Source: an uncultured Cohaesibacter sp. (GTDB lineage: Bacteria; Pseudomonadota; Alphaproteobacteria; Rhizobiales; Cohaesibacteraceae). From it: a DNA stretch of 64,000 nt. The position numbers and the translations under genes are program-made. Under the pieces are notes generated by a model that was not told the origin of the DNA, ran no database searches, and saw only the letters and a list, made by a program, of their open reading frames with translations. Below are positions 25,593-33,302 of this stretch, one piece after another. The stretch's first letter is position 1. Each line of letters opens with the position of its first letter. The DNA lies in NCBI RefSeq assembly GCF_963666525.1, contig NZ_OY762905.1:496001-560000 (forward strand), read 5' to 3'.

Positions 25593-25897
25593 CCCCTCCT
25601 CCCCAATCCATCAAAGCCGCATAATAGGGCCTTGCATACCGTCTGATCTTGGCGAGAACGCCCGTGGCTGCATTGAGCCTGATTCTGGCCCGACACGGCC
25701 ACTCGGCCAATTCCTTTTTGGAAAATTTGCTATGGGGACAGAATACGGAAACAGAACGGCGTTTCACCCGAAGGCATCTGGAAGGCTTTGGCGGGCATCC
25801 TTGCTGGCCCAGTGACAACGGCCGTCATGACGACAGCCCTTTGCTCCCCGTTCGGGGGCTCACACATCATCCAGGGACCTGAAAGAGCGCGGATAAC

Positions 25898-25923
25898 AAA
25901 AAAGGCTGCCGAAGCAGCCTTTT
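25898..25923 (-). terminator. Rho-independent terminator of tRNA-Leu
   Basis: On the minus strand GGCTGC, the tetraloop TTCG and GCAGCC, flanked by A and T runs; the T run corresponds to 25898-25903. It lies about 40 nt after the tRNA 3' end. Confidence 0.85.
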
Positions 25924-25961
25924 GTTTCCACCAAGGAACTCAAGCTTTCAAAGAGAAAACT

Positions 25962-26048
25962 TGGTGCGGCCGAGAAGACTCGAACTTCCACGGGAGTTAC
26001 CCCACAGCGACCTCAACGCTGCGCGTCTACCAATTCCGCCACGGCCGC
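25962..26048 (-). tRNA. tRNA-Leu (anticodon GAG)
   Basis: 87 nt including an encoded CCA. Read on the minus strand it has acceptor GCGGCCG, D-arm GAATTGGTAGACGC, anticodon stem CAGCG/CGCTG around loop TTGAGGT (anticodon GAG), a long leucine-type variable arm, and T-loop GTTCGAGTC. It decodes CUC/CUU leucine codons. Confidence 0.95.
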
Positions 26049-26068
26049 AAACCGTGTTTGATCAAGGA

Positions 26069-26099
26069 ATTATCCTTGTTGGTGGCGTGTAACTATCAA
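26069..26099 (-). promoter_or_regulatory. Possible tRNA-Leu promoter
   Basis: On the minus strand TTGATA (26094-26099) and GATAAT (26069-26074) are separated by 19 nt, with the -10 about 20 nt before the tRNA 5' end. The spacer is slightly long. Confidence 0.35.
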
Positions 26100-26242
26100 A
26101 TTAGATTTGACCACACAAGCCTATAAGATGGAGATCAACAACAAATGTGGAAAGTTGATGACAATCAGAGAAAAAACTTCCGATCAGAGCGCCTCCATGC
26201 CCCACCTCTTGGTCCGCTCTGCGATCAGAGAAACGCCGCAAA

Positions 26243-26515
26243 TTAGCCCGCAATCCGGTGGATTCCGCGGATCGGGCGCCATTCAGGGCTACGCATCAAC
26301 ACCTTGGTGATGGAAATGCCGACTTTTTCCCCTCTCAGAATCACCTGCCCGTGCGCAACGGGAATATCATTGGCCAGAATCAGGCAATCATCCTCTTCAT
26401 GGGCGTCCAGCTCGATGACAGCACCACGCCCCATGCGCAACAACTGGTGAATCGGAATCGATGTCGTACCCAGCACAACAGAAATATTGATCGAAATGGA
26501 ATCTAGATTAGCCAC
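26243..26515 (-). CDS. FliN-like SpoA-domain protein, stand-alone
   Basis: 90 residues from the GTG at 26515, chosen because GGAAGG (26523-26528) lies 7 nt upstream. Nearly the whole protein is one SpoA/FliN C-ring domain: ISINISVVLGTTSIPIHQLLRMGRGAVIELD, then LANDIPVAHGQVILRGEKVGISIT. FliN helps form the flagellar switch complex at the inner membrane. It is shorter than classical FliN (about 110-140 residues), and no flagellar genes lie nearby, so it is an orphan copy; it may still work in the motor. Divergent from lipB, with CtrA-like motifs between. Confidence 0.82.
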   Translation of the reverse strand: MANLDSISINISVVLGTTSIPIHQLLRMGRGAVIELDAHEEDDCLILANDIPVAHGQVILRGEKVGISITKVLMRSPEWRPIRGIHRIAG

Positions 26516-26558
26516 GACGCACCCTTCCGTGCTACCCACGGATCGACTATGAGAGACA

Positions 26559-26597
26559 TTAACAGAGTGTTACCTCCATTGGTAAACGAAGTGTTAA
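26559..26597. promoter_or_regulatory. CtrA-like motifs between fliN-like gene and lipB
   Basis: TTAA-N7-TTAC at 26559-26573 and TAAA-N7-TTAA at 26583-26597 each match the alphaproteobacterial CtrA consensus TTAA-N7-TTAA at 7 of 8 positions. CtrA controls flagellar genes in many relatives; binding here is not shown. Confidence 0.35.
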
Positions 26598-26648
26598 CAA
26601 AGACACCCGGATACAAGACAGAATTCGCAGGACCACAGATCTGACGCC

Positions 26649-27371
26649 ATGACCCAGGATAGAGAAGACCAGAACAGGACCGATCCCGACACAGCCGCCC
26701 TCGCCACCATGCTATCAAGCAGCCCCGAGCCGGTCGAGTGGCTGATATCAGATCGGCTGATTCCCTACACCGAAGCGATGGTGTTCATGGAAAACCGCAT
26801 TGCCGCCATCGCGGAGGGCAAGGCACGCGAATGCGTCTGGCTGCTGGAACACCCCCCGCTCTATACCGCAGGGACCAGCGCCAATCCGGCCGATCTGGTC
26901 GCACCGGACCGCTTCGATGTCTTCACAACCGGTCGTGGCGGACAATATACCTATCACGGACCTGGGCAGCGCATCGCCTATGTCATGCTCGACCTCAAGC
27001 GGCGCAAACAGGACGTACGGCTGTTTGTCCAATGTCTGGAAAGCTGGATCATCAATACCCTCGCCGAGCACAATATCAAGGGCGAGCGCCGCAAGGATCG
27101 CGTCGGCGTCTGGGTGACCCGCCCGGAGAAGGGAGTCGGTGTGGAAGACAAGATCGCAGCCATAGGCATCCGTGTTCGAAAATGGGTCACCTTTCACGGC
27201 ATCAGCCTTAATATCGAGCCAGATCTGGAACACTACAGCGGCATTGTCCCCTGCGGCATCGCCCAACATGGTGTTACCAGCTTTGTTGATCTGGGCTACC
27301 CGATTGCCATGTCCGATGTCGACATGACCCTGCGTCTGGCCTTCGAGCCGCTCTTCGGACCAACAGCTTAG
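26649..27371 (+). CDS. lipB: Octanoyl-[acyl-carrier-protein]:protein N-octanoyltransferase
   Basis: 240 residues. It moves the octanoyl group from ACP to lipoyl domains of 2-oxoacid dehydrogenases in the cytoplasm. Family motifs are clear: [34 protein letters not shown], the conserved lysine K168 in [10 protein letters not shown], and catalytic cysteine C202 in [14 protein letters not shown]. The first ~27 residues are not conserved-looking; ATG at 26709 is a possible alternative start. Single gene, divergent from the fliN-like gene. Confidence 0.93.
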   Translation: MTQDREDQNRTDPDTAALATMLSSSPEPVEWLISDRLIPYTEAMVFMENRIAAIAEGKARECVWLLEHPPLYTAGTSANPADLVAPDRFDVFTTGRGGQYTYHGPGQRIAYVMLDLKRRKQDVRLFVQCLESWIINTLAEHNIKGERRKDRVGVWVTRPEKGVGVEDKIAAIGIRVRKWVTFHGISLNIEPDLEHYSGIVPCGIAQHGVTSFVDLGYPIAMSDVDMTLRLAFEPLFGPTA

Positions 27372-27481
27372 CGCTAAAGAGCCGCGGGACTTCCAAATAC
27401 ACCGTAAAAGTGCATACATTTTTGCTCTGCACCTTTTGATATTAACCACATGAGCGCAAAAACCTGGCCCGCGTCTTCCCG

Positions 27482-27496
27482 TTAACGGTTTGTTAG
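27482..27496 (+). promoter_or_regulatory. CtrA-like motif before the Flp-like gene
   Basis: TTAA-N7-TTAG, one mismatch from the TTAA-N7-TTAA CtrA consensus, about 50 nt before the start of the small pilin-like gene. Pilin genes are CtrA targets in some alphaproteobacteria. Confidence 0.35.
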
Positions 27497-27546
27497 GATA
27501 AACCAACGGTTGAGAAAACTCCAAAACAAGACCAGCCGGGTTTACC

Positions 27547-27726
27547 ATGTCTCTTTATCACTTGAAGCAATTTGTCCGGGATGACTCCGCGTCCGTCACA
27601 ATCGAATATCTGGTGCTGGCCGGTGTGCTGAGCATGATCTGGCTCGCCGTCGGGTCGGAATATCAGCGCGAGGTGGAACGGGTCTATGCCGACCTTACAC
27701 GCAAGCTGAACCGCATCAAGATCTGA
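27547..27726 (+). CDS. Small Flp-type pilin-like protein
   Basis: 59 residues, too short for many gene finders. A charged N-terminus (QFVRDDSAS) is followed by VTIEYLVLAGVLSMIWLAVG, which has the EY pair and hydrophobic helix of Flp/Fap type IVb pilins (consensus around SGATAIEYGLIA), then a polar C-terminal tail. Cleavage by a prepilin peptidase after A15 would put Glu at position +5, as in pilins. No tad/cpa genes lie nearby. A terminator follows 25 nt downstream, so it is monocistronic. It could instead be an unrelated small membrane protein. Confidence 0.65.
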   Translation: MSLYHLKQFVRDDSASVTIEYLVLAGVLSMIWLAVGSEYQREVERVYADLTRKLNRIKI

Positions 27727-27750
27727 GAACGGGCCGATAGGTTCTGCAAA

Positions 27751-27781
27751 AAAGCCCGGTTAAAGGCCGGGCTTTCTTTTT
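27751..27781 (+). terminator. Rho-independent terminator after the Flp-like gene
   Basis: A 9-bp stem AAAGCCCGG (27751-27759) with its complement at 27767-27775 and a T-rich tail. It may also serve the convergent pccA gene, since the A run upstream gives a T run on the other strand. Confidence 0.88.
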
Positions 27782-27800
27782 ATCCAGGGTAGGGAAGAAC

Positions 27801-29837
27801 TCAGGCGGCGCTGCTTGCCTTGCTGACGAATCGCATCATCACCGTATCGACTGCGAGGCTGTCGCCTTCGCTGACCAGAATTTCCTCCACCACAAGGTCC
27901 CGCTCGGCACGGAGCACATTCTCCATCTTCATCGCTTCCACGGTGGCGAGCGCCTCACCGGTCTGAACAATCTGTCCTTCCTTGACGGCAATCGACACCA
28001 CCAGGCCCGGCATCGGACACAGCAGCAGGTTCGAGGTATCAGGCGGAATACGCTTGGGCAGCAGCGCTTCCAGTTCGGCCACATGGGGACGCATGACCTT
28101 GACTTCCTGCTTCACGCCCTTGTGGGTCAGAACGTAGGAATTGAGCCCCCTGCGCACCTGCACGATCATCTCGCGGCCATCCACCTCACCACACCAGAGC
28201 TTCCAGCCCGGCGCCCAGTCGGAGAGCACAGGCACCACGCGTCCGTCAGGCAAAGCAAGGTCCATATCGATCGGCGTTGTCGGATTGCCGCTGAGATAGC
28301 GGATGGCAAACCGCTTGTTCTTGTCGAAAGCCGCCATCCAATGCTCGTGCATCGGCATGGTTTCCAGCTTGCGCTTGTCCTTGAAACGATGCAGTCGATC
28401 ATGCATGACCAGCTCCATCGAGGTTGCCACACAGGCCAATGCCAGTTCCGTTTCCTCGTCCAGATGCCCACCCTCAAAGCCATCGGGATATTCCTCGGCT
28501 ATGAAACCGGTGGTGATGTCCCCTGCCCGCCATCTGGGGTGTTCCATCAGGGCGGTCAGGAAAGGAATATTGTGCTCGATGCCATCGATGATGAAGGCGT
28601 CCAGCGCACGGGACATGTGGTCGATAGCCGACTGCCGGTCCGGACCATGGGTGCAGAGCTTGGCGATCATCGGGTCGTAGAACATAGCGATTTCAGAGCC
28701 TGCCTCGACACCCGTGTCATTGCGAATCGTCAACCCGTCGGCGCAGCCCTCCATGGGCGGCCGATAGTCGACCAGCCGTCCAATCGACGGCAGGAAATTG
28801 CGGAACGGATCCTCGGCATAGATGCGCGATTCGATGGCCCAGCCGTTAATCGGCACATCAGCCTGCGTCAGCGTCAGCTTTTCGCCATTGGCGATGTGAA
28901 TCATCTGCTCGACGAGATCGACCCCGGTGATCAGCTCGGTCACCGGGTGCTCCACCTGCAAGCGCGTGTTCATTTCAAGGAAATAGAAATTCCGGTGCTT
29001 GTCGACAATGAATTCCACCGTACCCGCAGAATGGTAGCCAACGGCCTTGGCAAGGGCGACGGCCTGCTCGCCCATGGCCTTGCGGGTTGCAGGATCAAGG
29101 AACGAGGACGGCGCCTCTTCGATCACCTTCTGGTTACGTCGCTGAATGGAGCATTCCCGCTCATTGAGATAGATGGCGTTGCCATGCTTGTCTGCCAGAA
29201 CCTGAATTTCGATATGACGCGGACCGACGACGAATTTCTCGATGAAGCAGCGGTCATCACCAAAGGAAGAGCGGGCCTCGGACCGGGCACGGTCAAACCC
29301 CTCCCGCGCCTCGGCATCGTTCCAGGCAATGCGCATGCCTTTGCCACCGCCCCCGGCGGACGCCTTGATCATCACCGGATAGCCGATCTCGCCGGAGATG
29401 CGAACAGCCTCATCAGCGTCCTCGATGATCCCCATGTGACCGGGCACTGTCGAAACCTTGGCATCGAGCGCAAATTTCTTCGATTCGATCTTGTCGCCCA
29501 TCGCCTCGATGGCTTTGGCAGGTGGCCCGATGAACTCGATCCCGGCGGCAGCAAGCGCCTTGCAAAAGGCGGCATTTTCCGACAGGAAGCCATACCCCGG
29601 ATGAACCGCCTGCGCGCCGGTCTTCTTGCAGGCTTCGATGATCTTGTCGCCAAGCAGATAGGATTGGGTAGCTGGTGGCGGCCCCAGATGCACCGCCTCA
29701 TCGGCCATCTGCACATGCATCGAATCTTCGTCGGCATCGGAATAGACGGCAACGGTCTTGATGCCCATCTTGCGGGCCGACTTGATCACCCGGCAAGCAA
29801 TTTCGCCACGGTTCGCTACTAAGATTTTCTCAAACAT
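27801..29837 (-). CDS. pccA: Propionyl-CoA (acyl-CoA) carboxylase alpha subunit, biotin-containing
   Basis: 678 residues from MFEKILVANRGEIACR at 29837. Biotin carboxylase domain first, with the ATP-grasp glycine loop SAGGGGKGMR, then FLEMNTRLQVEHPVTE; the carboxylase linker domain lies in the middle; a C-terminal biotinyl domain has the EAMKMEN biotin site at K637. It carboxylates its own biotin; the beta subunit transfers CO2 to propionyl-CoA, giving methylmalonyl-CoA. The likely partner pccB is 3.5 kb away on the same strand, with the fol operon in between on the other strand. Length and the linker favour propionyl-CoA over methylcrotonyl-CoA carboxylase. Confidence 0.88.
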   Translation of the reverse strand: MFEKILVANRGEIACRVIKSARKMGIKTVAVYSDADEDSMHVQMADEAVHLGPPPATQSYLLGDKIIEACKKTGAQAVHPGYGFLSENAAFCKALAAAGIEFIGPPAKAIEAMGDKIESKKFALDAKVSTVPGHMGIIEDADEAVRISGEIGYPVMIKASAGGGGKGMRIAWNDAEAREGFDRARSEARSSFGDDRCFIEKFVVGPRHIEIQVLADKHGNAIYLNERECSIQRRNQKVIEEAPSSFLDPATRKAMGEQAVALAKAVGYHSAGTVEFIVDKHRNFYFLEMNTRLQVEHPVTELITGVDLVEQMIHIANGEKLTLTQADVPINGWAIESRIYAEDPFRNFLPSIGRLVDYRPPMEGCADGLTIRNDTGVEAGSEIAMFYDPMIAKLCTHGPDRQSAIDHMSRALDAFIIDGIEHNIPFLTALMEHPRWRAGDITTGFIAEEYPDGFEGGHLDEETELALACVATSMELVMHDRLHRFKDKRKLETMPMHEHWMAAFDKNKRFAIRYLSGNPTTPIDMDLALPDGRVVPVLSDWAPGWKLWCGEVDGREMIVQVRRGLNSYVLTHKGVKQEVKVMRPHVAELEALLPKRIPPDTSNLLLCPMPGLVVSIAVKEGQIVQTGEALATVEAMKMENVLRAERDLVVEEILVSEGDSLAVDTVMMRFVSKASSAA

Positions 29838-30216
29838 GGAAGCCCCGCCAATGTCCCTCATCCCGAAAGCACCGCATATCCGGAGCGCTTCGGATCATTT
29901 GGTTCTGTCTTTCCGGGCACCATTCCCCTCGGCAACCCATCCGGACAAATGCATATTCCTGAAAGAAGACTTGTAAAGAGGGACAGGGACGAGCACAATT
30001 CGGACCATGGAAGGGATGGCTGAATAATTCAAATATTTCAGTATGTTGAAAATAAATTATGAGACTATTTGATAAGATTTCTAATTGCGCAATCGTGAAA
30101 AGACAAACATTTTGGTGTAAATAGTCATCTCGAATGGCTTTCCCGGCCAAAGTGATTGCTGATATGGATGCCAATACCATCACGATGCGATGCACTGAAT
30201 TTGAAAGCAAGAAGCA
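29838..30216. other. Intergenic region between pccA and folP
   Basis: 379 bases with no convincing gene. Bases 30020-30130 are strongly AT-rich and should hold the divergent promoters. A loose dyad TTCAA...TTGAA occurs near 30030-30048. Nothing else recognised. Confidence 0.5.
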
Positions 30217-31062
30217 ATGCCTCAGACTGCGCAAGCCCTCAAACTCGGACCGATCTGCTGGACCCAAAGCGCGGCCCCCCTGATCATGGGCATCATCAAC
30301 GTCACCCCGGATTCCTTTTCCGATGGAGGTCGTTATATCGGCCGCGACAACGCCCTCATTCATGCGCGAAAGCTGGCCAGCGAAGGAGCCCAGATCCTCG
30401 ATATCGGCGGCGAGTCGACCCGCCCCGGAGCCGCTCTGGTTGGCGAAGATGAGGAGCTGGACCGGGTCATTCCGGCGATTTCCGCCATTGCCGAGGCAGA
30501 TCTAGGCTGCGCCATCTCCGTTGACACCTACAAGGCGCGCGTCGCCGACGAGGCCCTTGCGGCAGGTGCCCATATCGTCAATGACGTCTGGGGCCTGCAA
30601 CGCGAACCGGACATCGCCAAAGCCGCCGCCGACCACAAGGCCCCGGTCATCATCAATCACTGGGAGAAGGAACGCCACGCCGACAGCGACATTCTCGACC
30701 AGATGAAACGCTTCTTTGACCGTTCGATCGCCATCGCCCTTGCGGCAGGTGTGAAGGACGCAGACATCGTGCTCGACCCCGGAATCGGCTTTGCAAAAGA
30801 CGTGGCAGAAAATATCGAGATTTTGGCCCGACTTGAACAATTGTGCGTTTGGGGGTATCCATTATTGATAGGTACATCACGAAAGAGATTTATCGGCAGC
30901 TTGACCGGTCGGGAGGAACCAGGGGATCGGGTCTTCGGCACTGTCGCCTCCAATGTGGTTGCCTTGATGAAGGGAGCTGCCATATTTCGCGTACACGACG
31001 TCGCTGCCCACAAGGACGCACTCGCCGTGGCCCATGCCATACGCCTGCAACAACGGACCTGA
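30217..31062 (+). CDS. folP: Dihydropteroate synthase
   Basis: 281 residues. It condenses 6-hydroxymethyl-dihydropterin diphosphate with p-aminobenzoate in folate synthesis and is the sulfonamide target. Signatures: IMGIINVTPDSFSDGG, ILDIGGESTRPGA, SVDTYKARVADEALAAGAHIVNDVWG, and LDPGIGFAK. First gene of folP-folB-folK, transcribed opposite to the flanking pccA and pccB. Confidence 0.95.
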   Translation: MPQTAQALKLGPICWTQSAAPLIMGIINVTPDSFSDGGRYIGRDNALIHARKLASEGAQILDIGGESTRPGAALVGEDEELDRVIPAISAIAEADLGCAISVDTYKARVADEALAAGAHIVNDVWGLQREPDIAKAAADHKAPVIINHWEKERHADSDILDQMKRFFDRSIAIALAAGVKDADIVLDPGIGFAKDVAENIEILARLEQLCVWGYPLLIGTSRKRFIGSLTGREEPGDRVFGTVASNVVALMKGAAIFRVHDVAAHKDALAVAHAIRLQQRT

Positions 31063-31066
31063 CCCC

Positions 31067-31438
31067 ATGGATCGCATCATCCTCCGAGACCTCGCCTTCT
31101 TTGCCTATCACGGCGTTTACCAGGAGGAAGCAACCCTGGGCCAACGCTTCTATTTCGACCTTGACTGCTATCTCGATCTGCGCCCCGCGGGAGAAAGCGA
31201 TGATGAAACCCTCACCGTACGCTACGACCATGTCGCCAAGCGGGTGGAAGACATCGTCCAGAACCAGAGGTTCAAGCTAATCGAAGCTCTCGCCGAAACT
31301 GTTGCCAAAGACCTGCTCGGCCATTTCGACAGCCTGCAGAAAGTCCGCGTGAAAGTTCGCAAGCCGGAAGCCCCCATTCCAGCAATCATCAAAGACATCG
31401 CTGTAGAAATAATCAGAGACCGCGAGGATTACGCATGA
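31067..31438 (+). CDS. folB: Dihydroneopterin aldolase
   Basis: 123 residues from the ATG at 31067, 4 nt after folP. It cleaves dihydroneopterin to 6-hydroxymethyl-dihydropterin. Features include MDRIILRDLAFFAYHGVYQEEATLGQRFYFDL, the RYDHVAKRVEDIV segment, the active-site region LIEALAETVAKDLL, and VRVKVRKPEAPI. The end overlaps the folK start. Confidence 0.94.
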   Translation: MDRIILRDLAFFAYHGVYQEEATLGQRFYFDLDCYLDLRPAGESDDETLTVRYDHVAKRVEDIVQNQRFKLIEALAETVAKDLLGHFDSLQKVRVKVRKPEAPIPAIIKDIAVEIIRDREDYA

Positions 31439-31941
31439 TGAATAGCAGTCTGCCCGAAACAGAGGTTTTCATTTCTCTGGGCGGCAACATCGGGGATCCG
31501 GCCATCGCCATTGAAGATGCTCTGTCCACCCTTTCCTCCCAGAAGGGCGTACGGGTCATCTCACGCTCGCCCTACTACATCACTCCGCCGTGGGGAAACA
31601 CCAATCAGGCCGAGTTTGTCAACGCCTGCGCCGTGCTGAAGACAACCCTGTCAGCCCCGGAGCTGCTCAAGACCTGCCTTGCTGTCGAGAAGAGCATGGG
31701 GCGCGTGCGGGAGACTCATTGGGGACCGCGCATCATCGACATCGACCTGCTCACCTATGGTGACGCCGTCATTGATGAAGACAATTTGCAGATTCCACAC
31801 CCCTACATGACCGAGCGCGCCTTTGTGCTGGTGCCCCTGCGCGATCTTGCTCCTGATTTTTCGCTCAACGGCGTGCCCATCGATGCCATGCTGGAGGGCC
31901 TCGACCAGTCCGGCATCGTTCGTCTTGATCACCACGGCTAA
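31435..31941 (+). CDS. folK: 6-hydroxymethyl-7,8-dihydropterin pyrophosphokinase
   Basis: 168 residues. It adds pyrophosphate from ATP to the pterin made by FolB, supplying FolP. Signatures: FISLGGNIGDP, SPYYITPPWG, NQAEFVNACAVL, and MGRVRETHWGPRIIDIDLLTY. The start is ATG at 31435 or the next codon, both overlapping the folB stop. Last gene of the folate operon; no terminator is obvious. Confidence 0.95.
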   Translation: MMNSSLPETEVFISLGGNIGDPAIAIEDALSTLSSQKGVRVISRSPYYITPPWGNTNQAEFVNACAVLKTTLSAPELLKTCLAVEKSMGRVRETHWGPRIIDIDLLTYGDAVIDEDNLQIPHPYMTERAFVLVPLRDLAPDFSLNGVPIDAMLEGLDQSGIVRLDHHG

Positions 31942-32019
31942 CCGCCCGGTTGTCCGGCGCCACACCCCTTCCGGAGCGCACTTTTGTGCACTTCATTGTC
32001 AAAATTTTATTGCCTGAAA

Positions 32020-32061
32020 GCATCAAGGGGTAGTAGTGAAACCCCAATCACTCCTTGATGC
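32020..32061 (+). repeat. Extended hairpin before the FMN reductase gene
   Basis: Perfect 9-bp outer arms GCATCAAGG (32020-32028) and CCTTGATGC (32053-32061), a 6-nt one-sided bulge, an inner AGTGA/TCACT stem and an 8-nt loop. GGGGT (32027-32031) can alternatively pair with ACCCC (32041-32045). It lies 75 nt before the downstream ATG and may be a regulatory 5' leader or an operator. Confidence 0.5.
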
Positions 32062-32135
32062 CGGTTCATCCGGAAAGCCCCCTGTCGGAAAGCGCTTCGC
32101 TGCGCCTTCTTCCTCCCTTACACAGGAAAATCGAA

Positions 32136-32687
32136 ATGACGAAATCCTTGAAGATCGCAGGCATTTGCGGAAGCCTGCGCAACAACTCCTATTCTGCAAG
32201 CCTCCTTTCTGCCATGGCCGACCTGCTGCCGGAAGGGACAGAATTCAATTGTGTCGATATCGCAAGCATCCCTCACTATAATCAGGATTTGGATACCGCC
32301 AACGGCCCGGAATCCGTATTCGCCAGCCGCGCCTTGATTGCCGAGAGCGACGCCATCTTCATCACCCTGCCGGAATTCAACCACGGTGTTCCCGGTGTGC
32401 TGAAAAACGCGCTCGACTGGCTCTCGCGCCCCGCCTTCACCAGCTGCTTCACCAACAAGCCAGTGCTGTTTGCAACCATCGCACCGGGCCCGCTCGGCGG
32501 CGTACGGGCTCAGGCACAGATGCGCGAGACACTGTCCTGCATGTTGTGCAAGATGTTGCCGTTACCGGAAATTGCCGTCACCTTTGCCGCCCAGAAATTC
32601 CCGGAAGGCAAGCTGGTTGACGAGCCAACCACAAAGCATTTGCAGATGGTGATCGGCTCGTTCCTCGAAAAGGCCGACCTCAAATAG
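32136..32687 (+). CDS. NADPH-dependent FMN reductase family protein
   Basis: 183 residues from the ATG at 32136, with AGGAAA a few bases upstream. Flavodoxin-like fold: the phosphate-binding GICGSLRNNSYSASLL loop, TLPEFNHGVPGVLKNALDWLSRP, and the later ATIAPGPLGGVRAQ. Such proteins reduce FMN, quinones, azo compounds or metals in the cytoplasm using NAD(P)H (ChrR/YieF/azoreductase group). It ends 2 nt from the convergent channel gene. The substrate cannot be assigned. Confidence 0.88.
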   Translation: MTKSLKIAGICGSLRNNSYSASLLSAMADLLPEGTEFNCVDIASIPHYNQDLDTANGPESVFASRALIAESDAIFITLPEFNHGVPGVLKNALDWLSRPAFTSCFTNKPVLFATIAPGPLGGVRAQAQMRETLSCMLCKMLPLPEIAVTFAAQKFPEGKLVDEPTTKHLQMVIGSFLEKADLK

Positions 32688-32689
32688 GC

Positions 32690-33124
32690 CTAGAAATGAT
32701 GCTTGGCAGCAAACGGTCCATACCGTTTGCTTGCCCCGATCAAATAGGCTGTCGACCAGCCGATATAGATGAAGCCGGCAATCCCTTCGAGCGCCCCCAG
32801 AATGCGCCACTGCTTGGACAGAATGATGTCGCCATAGCCAAGTGTCGAGAAGGTTACTGTCGAGAAATAGAGCGCTTCGTCAAACGCCTGTAGCGCCCCA
32901 ACCGTCCAATAGGTTACAGCCCAGACCCAGATCTGCAAGGCGTGGATCACAAACACCCCCAGCACCGTGGCCACCATCAGCCACATCTTGCGATAGTGAA
33001 TGGCGATGTTGGACCAGATACTGGCCAGAATGCGCACCCGGTTGAACACCTCGATCATCCCCAGCATCTGAACAAAAACGCAAACCGTGATCACCAGACA
33101 TCCTACGAACAGACTGAGCAGCAT
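32690..33124 (-). CDS. Small potassium channel-like protein (ion channel domain)
   Basis: 144 residues from the ATG at 33124, preferred because GGAGGT (33132-33137) stands 7 nt upstream. Layout: a first hydrophobic helix (residues 1-25), a second (~50-72), a pore loop with the K+ selectivity sequence TLGYGD after STVTFS, and a last helix (residues ~105-130). It has the Ion_trans_2 domain only, with no RCK or other cytoplasmic regulatory domain. Likely a tetrameric inner-membrane K+ channel. The terminator of pccB lies about 105 nt upstream, so it has its own promoter. Confidence 0.85.
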   Translation of the reverse strand: MLLSLFVGCLVITVCVFVQMLGMIEVFNRVRILASIWSNIAIHYRKMWLMVATVLGVFVIHALQIWVWAVTYWTVGALQAFDEALYFSTVTFSTLGYGDIILSKQWRILGALEGIAGFIYIGWSTAYLIGASKRYGPFAAKHHF

Positions 33125-33228
33125 TCCCCTTACCTCCCCAAATGACAAGACACACGGCGTTCCTATAAGCGATCATGAAAACCGCGTGGAGTTCGGTCCA
33201 TGTGCCTGTCTCTCCCCAGCCTAGCAAC

Positions 33229-33259
33229 AAAAAGTCGCGCATCCGTAAAGGATACGCGA
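33229..33259 (-). terminator. Rho-independent terminator of pccB
   Basis: On the minus strand TCGCGTATCC pairs with GGATGCGCGA (one G-U) around TTTAC, followed by CTTTTTG. It starts about 44 nt after the pccB stop. Confidence 0.85.
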
Positions 33260-33302
33260 CCAGATATTCAAATACCGTGATTTCAACGGACAAATAAACG
33301 CA

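Larger units (their letters stand above)
25489..25961. other. Intergenic region between the Dpp operon and tRNA-Leu
   Basis: 473 bases with two hairpins (25520-25543, 25564-25592) and the tRNA terminator. An open frame at 25649-25882 contains the residues RHGHS but has no other resemblance to a phosphatase or mutase and is not called. No known gene recognised. Confidence 0.55.

Noticed and set aside
25649-25882. Open frame with the residues RHGHS, resembling a histidine phosphatase motif
   Set aside because: Only five residues match; the rest lacks the fold and the frame is short in an intergenic region with hairpins.
28083-29822. 579-codon open frame antisense to pccA
   Set aside because: Shadow of a strongly conserved carboxylase gene, with no start signal or domain.
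29758-29976. 72-codon frame at the pccA start
   Set aside because: Overlaps the pccA N-terminus on the opposite strand and has no ribosome binding site or similarity.
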